NCBI GenBank assembly: GCA_050296515.1
Contig: JBNKRJ010000026.1
Coordinates: forward strand, 1 to 64,000
DNA: 64,000 nt
Source: NBLH01 sp050296515
GTDB taxonomy: Bacteria > Bacteroidota > Bacteroidia > Bacteroidales > NBLH01
Direction: 5' to 3'
Every line of letters starts with the position of its first letter. The first letter of the stretch is position 1. The translations under genes and the position numbers were made by a program. The notes under the pieces are model-generated. The model had not been told where the DNA came from. It saw nothing but the letters and a program-made list of their open reading frames with translations, and did not search any database. This document shows, piece by piece, positions 25,865-35,510 of this stretch.

Positions 25865-26102
25865 CAGGGCAATCGGGTTTAGCAAAATATATTTAGCTGC
25901 GCTGAGCACTGCGTGGTTCGATACTCTGTACCTTATAAATAGCAACATTATTATTTCTACAAATATTTTCGGTGTGCTGCACCTAATTCTATTGTAAGTT
26001 TAGCAGCAGAGCTGCGCAATATTTGCAGAAAACGAAAACATATGTATAGCAAAAGGTGCAGCGCACCGCTATATTAGAAATATTCTAAACCCGATTGCCC
26101 TA
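25865..26102. mobile_element. 238-bp MITE-like non-autonomous element
   Basis: Terminal inverted repeats of 17 exact bases: AGGGCAATCGGGTTTAG at 25866-25882 and its complement at 26085-26101, with one more outer base that does not match. A 10-bp duplication CTGCTAATGA flanks both sides. Internally there are further palindromic pieces, GGTGTGCTGCACC (about 25973) and GGTGCAGCGCACC (about 26055). It has no coding capacity. The right-hand duplication contains the ATG of the next ORF. This is the signature of transposition; the parent transposase is not in the window. Confidence 0.8.
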
Positions 26103-26108
26103 CTGCTA

Positions 26109-26426
26109 ATGAGAGAAATCCTTCCGGTAATTCTTTCTTTGTGGTGCAGTTATAGTATTTTTTATCAGGACTTTGCAGGAGATTTCTTTTATCACAAATC
26201 GGGCATCGATTATGTTGCGATTCACTTGAAATTAAACAAAGATTCAACTTTTTGTTGTAATTGGGCAGGAGATGTAAATAGTTATTATTCATTTGAGACC
26301 TACAGGATTGAAAATGACACTTTGTATTTTACTAGTCAGTACAAAGATTATCACCAGTGTTATGTCAAGGCTAATTTGTCAGGTGACAACACCTGGCTGG
26401 TGCACTGGTTCCATCTGACAAATTGA
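26109..26426 (+). CDS. Small hypothetical protein downstream of the MITE
   Basis: A 105-residue ORF. The N-terminus (REILPVILSLWCSYSIFYQDFAG) looks like a weak signal peptide. The body is strand-rich with KLNKDSTFCCNWAGD, a YRIENDTLYFTSQYKDY hairpin and VHWFHLTN, a pattern of lipocalin-like small envelope proteins. The start codon lies in the right target-site duplication of the MITE, so the element has separated the gene from its former upstream DNA but left the ATG intact. I do not recognise a family. Confidence 0.45.
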   Translation: MREILPVILSLWCSYSIFYQDFAGDFFYHKSGIDYVAIHLKLNKDSTFCCNWAGDVNSYYSFETYRIENDTLYFTSQYKDYHQCYVKANLSGDNTWLVHWFHLTN

Positions 26427-26452
26427 AGCAATAAAAAATAAACAAGTGAAAA

Positions 26453-26482
26453 AGGGGTTTTTCTAAAGAGAAAATAACCCCT
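26453..26482. terminator. Terminator between convergent genes
   Basis: AGGGGTT.../...AACCCCT stem; the minus strand has a T run directly after the stem, so it mainly ends the Na/Pi cotransporter gene. Confidence 0.7.
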
Positions 26483-26510
26483 GTAGTTTTAGAATAAAAA
26501 CATTATACTG

Positions 26511-28199
26511 TTAGTTTTTAGCACTTTGTATGGATTCGGTGACATTTACAATATAATCAGCAAGCTTTTCACAAGTCGAAAAAAGCTCATTGTAAATCAC
26601 ACCGGTTTTATACTTGTATTTTCCAGCCTTAACACTTACTAAATGTTCTTCGCGTAGATGGTTTCTTAATTTGTTGATTTTTTCTTCTATTTCAGCTGAT
26701 TTTGACGGGCTCACATCACTGTATTCATTCGATAAATTTGAGATCATTTCTTCAAATGCTTCATCAACTAACGCAAACATTTTCTGGATATTTGTAGTTA
26801 CTTTTTCAGGAAACTCATTTTTGCCCTCTTTTTTACGCAAAAGTGCTTTAGCCATATTATAACAAGAATCTCCAATACTCTCAATATCATCAATTATTTC
26901 AAGCATTGCCCGAATACGTTTGGTACCAAGTCTACTCAATTCCGACTCAGAAACTTTTGTAAGGTAAGTAGCAATCTCAACCTCCATGCGATCGCTTATT
27001 TCTTCGTATTTTTCAATTTTTTTATACCATTTATCAAACTTTTTGTCTTTTTCTGCTTCGAAAAGTTTTTTTACAAATCCAAACATGTTTGAAATTCGTT
27101 CAGCGTACACTGTAATTTCCTGTCGAGCCTGGTAAATTGATAATTCAGAGGTTGAAACTGTACCAACATTGATGTATTTTAATCTAAATTCCTCATCAGT
27201 ATCTTTATCCGGTACTAACCGAACAACGACTTTCTCAATAAAAGGGGCAAACCAGCTCAATATCAATACATTTGCAATATTGAAGCCGGAGTGGAAAATG
27301 GACAAAGCTACAGGAATTGCCGCTGAACTTGTATATGGCGATTTGCCTCCCGTTTCAATAATGAACAAGTTAATTAGCTTTATGAATGGATAAAAAAGAA
27401 TCAAGATCCAGAATACGCCAAATACATTAAAGATAAGATGGGCTCTGGCCGCTCGTTTTGCTGAAACGTTTGCAACAAGTGCGGCCAGGTTGGCTGTAAT
27501 TGTTGTTCCTATATTCTCACCAAGTACCATTGCTGCAGCAATTTCAAAGGGGATAATCCCATTAAAGCAAAGCACAAGCGTTAAGGCCATTGTAGCACTT
27601 GACGATTGTATCACAACAGTAAGCATGGTTCCGATGAGCAAGAATAACAATAAGGAAAGGTATCCCATGTGAATATAGTTGCCCAGAAAGTGAAGAACTT
27701 CCGGGTTATTTTTTATATCAGGAACAGCTTCTTTAAGGTATTGAAGACCAATAAATAGCAATGAAAAACCAATAATCAGTTCTCCCCATGATTTTCGTTT
27801 GGTGTTTTTCGAAAACATAAAAGGAAAACCCAACCCAATTAATGGAATGGCCAGTGCACTCATTTTTACTTTAAAACCAAGAATTGAAATTAACCAGGCA
27901 GTAATTGTTGTGCCAATATTTGCCCCCATTATTACACCAATTGATTCAATTAGAGATAACAACCCCGCATTAACAAAACTGACAACCATAACAGTAGTTG
28001 CCGATGACGATTGTATAACTGCAGTAATTAATAAACCGGTTAAAATGCCTTTTAAGCGATTTGAAGTCATTGCCTCTAAAATACTGCGCATTTTTTCACC
28101 TGCAACCTTTTGCAACGACTCACTCATTAATTTCATCCCGAAAAGGAAGATTCCCAGAGAACCAAGGAGGGTAAGTACCTCAACAATTCCGTATTCCAC
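26511..28199 (-). CDS. Na+/phosphate cotransporter family protein with PhoU-like tail
   Basis: A 562-residue inner-membrane protein. Two inverted NptA/PF02690 repeats carry the QSSSATT signature (TAVIQSSSATTVMVVSF and TVVIQSSSATMALTLVL), with GANIGTTITAW and GENIGTTITAN after them. Residues about 350-555 form a cytosolic PhoU-like helical domain. It probably imports phosphate with sodium. It is monocistronic with a terminator behind it. Confidence 0.9.
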   Translation of the reverse strand: MEYGIVEVLTLLGSLGIFLFGMKLMSESLQKVAGEKMRSILEAMTSNRLKGILTGLLITAVIQSSSATTVMVVSFVNAGLLSLIESIGVIMGANIGTTITAWLISILGFKVKMSALAIPLIGLGFPFMFSKNTKRKSWGELIIGFSLLFIGLQYLKEAVPDIKNNPEVLHFLGNYIHMGYLSLLLFLLIGTMLTVVIQSSSATMALTLVLCFNGIIPFEIAAAMVLGENIGTTITANLAALVANVSAKRAARAHLIFNVFGVFWILILFYPFIKLINLFIIETGGKSPYTSSAAIPVALSIFHSGFNIANVLILSWFAPFIEKVVVRLVPDKDTDEEFRLKYINVGTVSTSELSIYQARQEITVYAERISNMFGFVKKLFEAEKDKKFDKWYKKIEKYEEISDRMEVEIATYLTKVSESELSRLGTKRIRAMLEIIDDIESIGDSCYNMAKALLRKKEGKNEFPEKVTTNIQKMFALVDEAFEEMISNLSNEYSDVSPSKSAEIEEKINKLRNHLREEHLVSVKAGKYKYKTGVIYNELFSTCEKLADYIVNVTESIQSAKN

Positions 28200-28381
28200 T
28201 TTTGCTATTTTAATTTATATTGAAAATCTCTTTATCTACCTGGTATTAAGCACTTTTAGTTTATACGGTAAGGCTTTGGCTGCTCTAATTTGTTGGGCGA
28301 ATTTGTTTAAAATTTATAAATTGGCCAAATTCTATTGATGTTAATTTAACTTTTAAGTAACATTAATTTAATATTGCATGT

Positions 28382-28480
28382 ATGTTTGGGGTATTATTCA
28401 TTATTTCTTTGCCGCTGATGACATCATATTGCAGTAAAATTGATACAGAGCTTAGAGAACTATTTGGGAAATTTAACTAA
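28382..28480 (+). other. Tiny ORF with lipobox-like start
   Basis: A 32-codon ORF (MFGVLFIISLPLMTSYCSKIDTELR...) with a hydrophobic stretch and a cysteine. It overlaps the end of the radical SAM gene by 4 bp on the opposite strand. It may be the stump of a lipoprotein gene or chance; there is no support beyond the frame. Confidence 0.2.
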
Positions 28481-29808
28481 CCATGTATCATAGAGTCAAC
28501 TAAAACTTGCCCGACCTTCACATTTGAAAAAAACTCTTTTGTATTTGATAAAATGGCATCTGAAAATTTAAAGCCAGCGAGCTCGATCAAATTGGCCAGA
28601 CCAATCTGGTATTCAACAGAACAATCAAATGATATGTTTTGCAGAGAATTTAAGGGACAAACCACAGGACACATTTTATTACAATGCAAAATATTGAAAC
28701 AACCTTTGCATTGATCATAGTTTTTACTTAGCAGTTTATAATCACCAATAAGCTTTCCCCAATCAAATTCAGGTTTGTTTTTATCTTCAGGAAATTTTCC
28801 ATAAATGAACTTATCATTTTGGTTATCAATATTATGTGTAGCTTCAAAACATGATGAAAGATAACCCTCTGGTGTTAATGCCAGATTGAATTGAAAAATA
28901 TTGCAGTTTTTATCATGGATTTCGTTTATGCGTGTACCCAAATAGGCTATTTGAAGTCCTTTTTCTTTGCCCCATTTTCTTGCTCTTAAAAAATTTTCAA
29001 CAAAAATATTTTTATCAGGGATTAGTTTAGCATCAACTTGGTTATTATGGTTCTGATGAACCGGGAAAAAGGTTATCTTTTGTATTCCTTCCTTGTATAG
29101 GAATTCAGTAATTTCAACCAAGTGTTCTACACTTCCTTTTGTCACGGTTACTCGAACCTCTAACTCCTTTATTTTTGAACTTTTGGACAAAAGAATTTGT
29201 GCTGTTTGCCTTACAGTATCAAAGCTTCCTTTTTTATTTATAAAAGGCCTGTTTTCATTTTGAATATGCTCTGGTCCATCCCAGGAAAGTAATATGCTAT
29301 CAAAGTTCTGAGATGCCCACTCAGCAGTTTTTATTGGTATGGCACCATTTGTAATAGTATGCGCTGATATTCTAACTTTGTTCTTTTTAGCTATTTCTCT
29401 ACATATCTCTAAGTTTTTTTTTACACGTTCAAGTTTAAGTAAGGGTTCATTTCCACCTCTAAAACCAACAACAAAATCAAATTTTCTTTTTTTTGCATTT
29501 TTTGACACAAAATCAGCAGCAGATTTTATAACTTTTTCAGGTATTTCATAGTTAAGTTCTTTATATGGTGTAAAACAATACTTACAGTCAAGATTACAAT
29601 CAAGCCCCTGATATAGAGTTAAAATAGCTGGTCTGTAGTATTTTTCAGATAGATGCTTTTCGATATTATGATATATGGGGAAGGTTGAACTCCTTTTTTC
29701 TGGCAGCTTTATTCTTTTTTGCTTATTAGGATTATAGATAATGCTCTTTATAGGATCATAAACAAGTTTTTCATTTCCAAACTCTATATTAAAAATAAAC
29801 CTCTTCAT
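28477..29808 (-). CDS. Radical SAM / SPASM domain protein
   Basis: A 443-residue enzyme. Radical SAM cluster CNLDCKYC at about residue 70-77 inside LTLYQGLDC..., then GFRGGNEPLL (the GGEP-like SAM-binding strand). The C-terminal SPASM-like part has many cysteines (CKGCFNILHCNKMCPVVC and a later C) for auxiliary 4Fe-4S clusters. Such proteins modify peptides or act as sulfatase-maturase-like enzymes. I looked on both strands within 300 bp for a small precursor peptide and saw none that convinces, so the substrate is unknown. Confidence 0.8.
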   Translation of the reverse strand: MKRFIFNIEFGNEKLVYDPIKSIIYNPNKQKRIKLPEKRSSTFPIYHNIEKHLSEKYYRPAILTLYQGLDCNLDCKYCFTPYKELNYEIPEKVIKSAADFVSKNAKKRKFDFVVGFRGGNEPLLKLERVKKNLEICREIAKKNKVRISAHTITNGAIPIKTAEWASQNFDSILLSWDGPEHIQNENRPFINKKGSFDTVRQTAQILLSKSSKIKELEVRVTVTKGSVEHLVEITEFLYKEGIQKITFFPVHQNHNNQVDAKLIPDKNIFVENFLRARKWGKEKGLQIAYLGTRINEIHDKNCNIFQFNLALTPEGYLSSCFEATHNIDNQNDKFIYGKFPEDKNKPEFDWGKLIGDYKLLSKNYDQCKGCFNILHCNKMCPVVCPLNSLQNISFDCSVEYQIGLANLIELAGFKFSDAILSNTKEFFSNVKVGQVLVDSMIHG

Positions 29809-29928
29809 CGTTAAGCTTTTGAACTTTTTTGCAATTTGGCAAATTTATGTTTATATAACAAACTATTGTTTCATATACTCTCAAAAACAGTGTATATCCA
29901 CAAATTTTACTAACTTGCCTAAAAATCA

Positions 29929-32481
29929 ATGGCTATGATAACATTTCACCTAAACGGAAAACAAATTGAATATAAAGGAGAGCCTGATCGGAACCTTTTA
30001 AATTACTTGCGTCTTGATCAGCATATTACTTCAGCTAAAGATGGTTGCTCAAGTCAGGCAGCATGTGGCGCCTGTACTGTTGAAATTGATGGAAAAGCAA
30101 AACTGGCCTGTACCACAAAAATGAACAAACTGGAAGGCAGCCAGGTTCTAACGATGGAAGGTTTTCCTGAATATGTTAAAGATGTTATTGTAAAAGCATA
30201 TGTTAATAAAGGTGCTGTACAGTGCGGTTTTTGTACACCAGGCTTTATTGCAAGAACAAAAGTTTTATTGCAAACCAATCCAAAACCCTCTTTAGGGGAG
30301 GTGCAAAAGGCCCTGCGTCAGCATATTTGTAGATGCACAGGCTATAAAAAAATCGAAGATGCTATTTTGCACGCAGCAGAGGTGATAGATAAAAAAGAAA
30401 CATTAGAAATCACCAAAACCTCTGGCAAAGTCGGGGTTGCACATCCAAAGTATCAGGCCTGTGAAACAGCCATTGGAAAACGGAACTTTGTTGATGATAT
30501 ATTCCTGGATGACATGCTGTATGCTGCATTAAAATTTAGTGATCATCCTAGCGCAAAAGTACTAAAAATCAACACCAAAAAAGCAGAAAAACTTGAAGGA
30601 GTCCATAGGGTCTTCACGGCAAAAGATATTCCTGGTGAACACAAAGTTGGACTTATAATTCAGGACTGGGCAGTAATGGTGGACGAAGGAAAGAAAGTAC
30701 GCTACATTGGCGATGTGATTGCCGGGGTAGTTGCCGATTCAGATGCTATGGCCAGAAAAGCAGTTGAATTAATTGAAGTTGATTACGATGTTTTTGAACC
30801 CATTACCGATGTTTTTGAATCCATTGTTGGACAGCGAATTCATGAAGAACGACCAAATAATTTTGAAACCACCTGTTTTAAAATTGGCAATGCTGATCAT
30901 GTAATTGACAATTCAGTATACAGCTACTCGGGTAATTTTAGCACGCAACGAGTAGAACATGCCTTTTTGGAAAAGGAAGCTGCAGTTGCAAGACCCGACG
31001 GAAAAGGTGGAATTGAGCTTTTCAGTCAAAGTCAGGGTGTTTATGAAGACCAAAGGCAGGTAGCTATGATTTTAGGTTTGCCCGAAGAAAAGGTACGTGT
31101 TACATTAGTGCCAAATGGCGGTGGTTTTGGAGGTAAGGAAGATTTGAGTGTTCAGGGACAAACTTCACTTTTTGCTTATTTGATGAACAAGCCAGTGAAG
31201 CTTACACTTACCCGCGAAGAGTCCATCAGGCTGCATCCCAAAAGGCACCCGGTTTTTATGGATATTCAATTAGCTGCCGATAAAAACGGAAAACTGACAG
31301 CCTTAAAATTAAGAGCTGTTGGGGATACCGGAGCTTATGCTTCAGTAGGTGCAAAAGTGCTCGAACGGGTTGCCGGACATGCTGCAGGAGGGTATTTTAT
31401 CCCTGTTATTGATATTGAAGCTAAAACAGTGTATACCAATAATATACCAAGTGGCGCTATGCGGGGTTTTGGTGCAAATCAGGTTGTCTTCGCATTGGAG
31501 AGTTGCATTGATGAGCTCTGCAAGCAAGGTGGATTTGATCGATGGAAATTCCGTTATGAGAATGCTTTGGTCGATGGTTTAAGTACTTCAACAGGCCAAA
31601 AAGTTTATGGAGTTGGAATAAGGGCTTGTTTAGATGCCTTAAAGGATGAATTTTATAAAAACAAATATGTTGGAATAGCCTGCGCTATTAAAAATTCAGG
31701 TGTTGGAAATGGCATGGTGGACGAATCGAAAGTGAAAATTGAAATCGTCGCTGAAAATAAAGTTCGTTTGCATCATGGCTGGACTGAAATGGGGCAGGGG
31801 GTACACAACATGGCTTTGCAAACCCTTTGCGAAGAAACCGGAATGGATCCTGAAATTATTGAAGTTGTGGTAGATACTGAGGCTCAAATTAAAACAGGGA
31901 TGACCACTTCATCCAGGGCTACAGCTTTGGTTGGTTTGGCAATTATCAATGCATCAAAAACATTAAAAAAAGATCTTGAGAAAAAGTCACTGAAACAGCT
32001 TGTAGGGAAAACTTACAGTGGACAATTCACCTGTGACTGGACCAATAAACCCGGTGCCGAAGTGGATGAGCAAATTATTCATTATTCATATGGTTATGCG
32101 GCACAACTTTGCGTGTTGAATGAAAGTGGTGATATTCAAAAGGTTGTAGCAGCACACGATGCTGGTAAAATTATGAATCCGATGCTTTTCGAAGGGCAAA
32201 TTGAAGGCGCTATTCATATGGGACTTGGATATGCATTAACCGAAGAGTTACCTATGGAAAACGGGTTCCTTAAAAGTGATAAATACAGCAACTTAAAAAT
32301 CTTGCGTGCTCATCAAACTCCTGAAATTGGGGTGGTTGGGGTCGAGGTAAAAGACCCCGTTGGCCCTTATGGGGCTAAAGGAATTGGCGAAATTGGATTA
32401 ATTCCGACAGCAGCTGCAGTTGCCAATGCTTTTTGTGCTTTTGATGGAGAACGAAGAATGAGGTTACCTTTGAAAAGATAA
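29929..32481 (+). CDS. One-chain molybdenum hydroxylase, Se-dependent xanthine dehydrogenase type
   Basis: An 850-residue enzyme combining a plant-type [2Fe-2S] domain (CSSQAACGACTVEIDG), a second [2Fe-2S] domain (QCGFCTPGFI ... HICRCTGYKK) and a molybdopterin domain (from about 165), with GGGFGGKEDL, GAMRGFGANQ, MGQGVHNMALQTL and the catalytic glutamate in AKGIGEIGLIPTAAA. There is no FAD domain. This layout and length match the selenium-dependent xanthine dehydrogenase family; D. gigas-type aldehyde oxidoreductase is the alternative. Substrate is therefore open. There are no molybdenum-cofactor or selenium genes nearby. Confidence 0.85.
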   Translation: MAMITFHLNGKQIEYKGEPDRNLLNYLRLDQHITSAKDGCSSQAACGACTVEIDGKAKLACTTKMNKLEGSQVLTMEGFPEYVKDVIVKAYVNKGAVQCGFCTPGFIARTKVLLQTNPKPSLGEVQKALRQHICRCTGYKKIEDAILHAAEVIDKKETLEITKTSGKVGVAHPKYQACETAIGKRNFVDDIFLDDMLYAALKFSDHPSAKVLKINTKKAEKLEGVHRVFTAKDIPGEHKVGLIIQDWAVMVDEGKKVRYIGDVIAGVVADSDAMARKAVELIEVDYDVFEPITDVFESIVGQRIHEERPNNFETTCFKIGNADHVIDNSVYSYSGNFSTQRVEHAFLEKEAAVARPDGKGGIELFSQSQGVYEDQRQVAMILGLPEEKVRVTLVPNGGGFGGKEDLSVQGQTSLFAYLMNKPVKLTLTREESIRLHPKRHPVFMDIQLAADKNGKLTALKLRAVGDTGAYASVGAKVLERVAGHAAGGYFIPVIDIEAKTVYTNNIPSGAMRGFGANQVVFALESCIDELCKQGGFDRWKFRYENALVDGLSTSTGQKVYGVGIRACLDALKDEFYKNKYVGIACAIKNSGVGNGMVDESKVKIEIVAENKVRLHHGWTEMGQGVHNMALQTLCEETGMDPEIIEVVVDTEAQIKTGMTTSSRATALVGLAIINASKTLKKDLEKKSLKQLVGKTYSGQFTCDWTNKPGAEVDEQIIHYSYGYAAQLCVLNESGDIQKVVAAHDAGKIMNPMLFEGQIEGAIHMGLGYALTEELPMENGFLKSDKYSNLKILRAHQTPEIGVVGVEVKDPVGPYGAKGIGEIGLIPTAAAVANAFCAFDGERRMRLPLKR

Positions 32482-32513
32482 TGCATTAATAGCAGATTGA
32501 ATAAACTTCTATT

Positions 32514-33407
32514 ATGCTAAAATCTGTATGTAAGTATTTATTCTATTTGCTTTTCTTTTACCATTCTGCAATTTCAGTAAATTATACTAAGCCTGTCTAA
32601 GATTTTGTGAAATTTAGTGTAATACCTAATGGTTATCATCTAGCAGGAAATATGTTTTCTTAGTATGCTAAGTACCAGGAATTACATCAAAGCCTATTTT
32701 ATTAGTTTGATAGCGGTTCAGTATTAAAAGTCATTTTGTTTAATTCAATCCCTTTTGATAATTCAACCCGGTTGGCAAAATATACTTCAGATAAATATTC
32801 AACCCCAATTATTTTTAAGGCTATTTATAACTTAAAGCCTAAAGTTGTAAATGCAAGTACTAGCAGAGTATTTTGTGCACTCGAACAAGCAAGTTTCCCA
32901 TTTTCAACGTATTATAACTCTCCATTATATTTTTCTCTTAACAAGAGAGACGATAAAACTCATTATGCTTGTGTGACTGAGTTGCAACCTGGTTTTGGAG
33001 GAGTAGATGGGTTCAGTGCCCTGTCTCTTCCATTAACGAAAGGTTTAGAAAATGGACATACAGTAATAAATGTTATTAATTTTAACTGTTCTGGATCATT
33101 AAAAAGTGCTAAAACTACTAATGATGCTAAAGATTCAGAAAAAATTACTAATATTGAAGAATCAAGTTTTAAACCTTTACTATTTCCAAACCCTACGAAT
33201 GGAATATTAACAATTAGAGCAAATAGTAAAAACCCGTTACATTCTGTTTCTGTATTTAATTCCTTAGGAAAGAAAGTTTTAAATATTGATAATCTAAATG
33301 AAACTAGTAAGAAGATAGATTTATCAGGTTTACCTGTTGGGTCTTATTTCATTAATATGGTTATTGGAAATAAAATATATGACGGACAAATTATATTGAG
33401 TAAATAA
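32514..33407 (+). pseudogene. T9SS-exported protein gene with three in-frame stops
   Basis: One frame runs from a signal peptide (MLKSVCKYLFYLLFFYHSAIS) to a type A T9SS sorting domain (FPNPTNGILTIRA ... VSVFNSLGKKVLNI ... IDLSGLPVGSYFIN ... QIILSK). It is interrupted by TAA at 32598, TAG at 32661 and TAG at 32703, with no frameshift. Each could derive from a glutamine codon by C-to-T change. Downstream of 32736 the frame is open for 223 codons. The protein is short for its class. Probably decayed recently, since the rest keeps the look of coding sequence. Confidence 0.75.
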
Positions 33408-33417
33408 CATGTCGCCT

Positions 33418-33448
33418 AGAGAATATAGCCCCAAGAGCTATATTCTCT
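33418..33448 (+). terminator. Strong hairpin terminator
   Basis: Perfect 12-bp stem AGAGAATATAGC / GCTATATTCTCT with a 7-base loop, 10 bp after the pseudogene stop. T run is weak. Confidence 0.65.
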
Positions 33449-33473
33449 AAATTAATTCATCAATTAAGTGCAA

Positions 33474-33923
33474 ATGAAACAGTATATATTTCATATTTTA
33501 ATACTTATTTCCATATCATTTTACACATGTAAAAAAGAACCAATTCAACCTGAAAATAAATTTAACTTTAAATATTCTTTTTTCAATAATGGTGATACTA
33601 GTTTAAAACGAGTTATTCTAAATTGTATTACTGTTTATCCGATTGAAAATACAACAAGCTTAATTACTCGTGGTAAATGGAGAGATACAGAGTGCTACGA
33701 TAAAAATTATTTGTGGGATTTTGATTCTTTAATCATTGAAACAGATATGAAAGTTTATCCTTCTTGCTTTTTCAGGTATGACATTTCCTTGGAATTTTTA
33801 GATTCTGAAGGGAAAGGCTATTTAAAAAATTTCTCAAGGATAGATACTATCCGCTCTAAAAATGATATAAATGTTAAATTTAGTTGGCCAGAAGATTCTT
33901 TATTGTTTGAAAAGATAAATTAG
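33474..33923 (+). CDS. Small lipoprotein of unknown function
   Basis: About 149 residues with a signal peptide and lipobox-like SFYTC followed by KKEPIQP. The ATG at 33474 is chosen over a GTG 6 bp upstream. The body has strand-rich stretches (FNFKYSFFNNGD, VILNCITVYPIENT, LIIETDMKVYPSCFFRYDISLEF) and two pairs of cysteines. No family recognised. It is 34 bp before the glycosyltransferase gene and may be co-transcribed with it. Confidence 0.55.
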   Translation: MKQYIFHILILISISFYTCKKEPIQPENKFNFKYSFFNNGDTSLKRVILNCITVYPIENTTSLITRGKWRDTECYDKNYLWDFDSLIIETDMKVYPSCFFRYDISLEFLDSEGKGYLKNFSRIDTIRSKNDINVKFSWPEDSLLFEKIN

Positions 33924-33956
33924 AAGGAAACTGATAAAAGATTTTATTTACTAGTC

Positions 33957-35510
33957 ATGTTTGACACCTATTTCACAGATACCCAGGTTAATTTATTAAT
34001 CATTTCTTCAATAGCATTTTTATTAAGTCTTTCTTTTTTCATAAACGGTAAAGAGAAACTTTCGCTTGGGTTATTGGCTATTACTGCCTTTTCAACTTTT
34101 TGCTTCGCAGCGTTATTAGATCCTTTCTTAAATATGTGGGATGAAAGGTTTCATGCATTAGTGGCTAAGAACCTTATAAAGCATCCATTCAAACCAACAT
34201 TATATGATGACCCGGTTGTTACTATGGCATATGACTATTGGGATAGATACCACATATGGTTACATAAACAACCTTTGTTTTTATGGCAAATGGCTTTGAG
34301 CAGTAAAATATTTGGAGTTTCGGAATTTTCATTGAGGTTACCAAATATTATACTTGGTTCCACTCTGGTTTTGGTTACATATCGATCAGGAAAATTATTA
34401 GTTAATGAAAAGGTTGGCTTTACATCCAGTGTGCTTGTAATTAGTTCAATATATATTATGGAATTAATAGCAGGAAGACAGTCTCTTGATCATAATGATT
34501 TTACATTTCTGGCATATATATCTTTGAGCATTTGGTCACTTATTGAGTATTATTATTCAAAGAATAAGAAATGGATTTATTTAATAGGTATTTTTTCAGG
34601 CATGGCTATACTTTGTAAGTGGTTGGTTGGGTTATTGGTATACTTTGGTTGGATTGTACTCAGGCTTCTTAATAAGAAAATCAAAATTTCTGAAAATAAA
34701 GATGTACTGGTATCACTAATTACTACAACATTAATTGCACTCCCGTGGCAAATTTATACTTTTATTAAGTATCCTATAGAGACAAAATCAGCTTTTAAGT
34801 TTAACTTGTTGCATTTTAATACAATACTCGAAGGGCATGAAGGTTCATTTTGGTACCATTTAAACGTTTTCAATAATATTTATGGTGAAATTGCTTCATT
34901 CCTGGTAATTCCTGCGTTTTATGCTTTGTATTTAAAAATCAGAGATAAAAAACTATTTTATTCTTTGTTAAGCATGGTGGTTATTGTTTATCTCTTTTTT
35001 TCACTGGCGAAAACTAAAATGCCTTCTTTTACAATAGTGGTGGCCATGATTGTATTTATAGCATTTTCTTCTTTATTAAATTATATTTTGGAAAAATTCC
35101 AAACATTAAAAATGAATAAACTGATTTCCAACCTCATCTTTGCAGTCTCTATTGTATTTATATTACTTGTTCGCTTTAATATAGAATTTTTACAAGAAAA
35201 TCATACAACATGGAAAGAGGAAAATACTTATACTCGGATGATGACTCATTATAAAGAAGTATTTACAAATCTAAAGTTGCCAGGAAATTCTGTTTTATTT
35301 AATGTAAAAGGGCATCATTATATCGAGGCTATGTTTTATACAGAATTTCCTGCTTATCGTTTCATACCTACTTTGGAACAATATGAAGAAATGAAGGTGA
35401 AAAACAGAACTCTTGTAATTTTTACTAATAATAGTATTGAACTTCCTGATTATTTATTAAACGATCCATCTGTGATTATAATTAATGAGGAAGTAAAAGG
35501 ATATAATTAA
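33957..35510 (+). CDS. GT39/ArnT-like membrane glycosyltransferase
   Basis: A 517-residue inner-membrane protein with about 12 helices. Between the first two helices the loop holds DPFLNMWDERFHALVAKNL, with the acidic pair typical of GT-C enzymes (the ArnT/PMT family), then HKQPLFLWQMALSSKIFGVSEFSLRLPN, the second family motif. It should transfer a sugar from a polyprenyl-phosphate donor to an envelope acceptor on the periplasmic side. The acceptor is unknown and no polyprenyl-sugar synthase lies next to it. Confidence 0.82.
   Translation: MFDTYFTDTQVNLLIISSIAFLLSLSFFINGKEKLSLGLLAITAFSTFCFAALLDPFLNMWDERFHALVAKNLIKHPFKPTLYDDPVVTMAYDYWDRYHIWLHKQPLFLWQMALSSKIFGVSEFSLRLPNIILGSTLVLVTYRSGKLLVNEKVGFTSSVLVISSIYIMELIAGRQSLDHNDFTFLAYISLSIWSLIEYYYSKNKKWIYLIGIFSGMAILCKWLVGLLVYFGWIVLRLLNKKIKISENKDVLVSLITTTLIALPWQIYTFIKYPIETKSAFKFNLLHFNTILEGHEGSFWYHLNVFNNIYGEIASFLVIPAFYALYLKIRDKKLFYSLLSMVVIVYLFFSLAKTKMPSFTIVVAMIVFIAFSSLLNYILEKFQTLKMNKLISNLIFAVSIVFILLVRFNIEFLQENHTTWKEENTYTRMMTHYKEVFTNLKLPGNSVLFNVKGHHYIEAMFYTEFPAYRFIPTLEQYEEMKVKNRTLVIFTNNSIELPDYLLNDPSVIIINEEVKGYN

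Noticed and set aside
32598..32705. Stop-codon recoding (TAG or TAA read as amino acid)
   Set aside because: Both TAA and TAG occur as stops in this frame and as normal ends of many genes nearby; decay is simpler.
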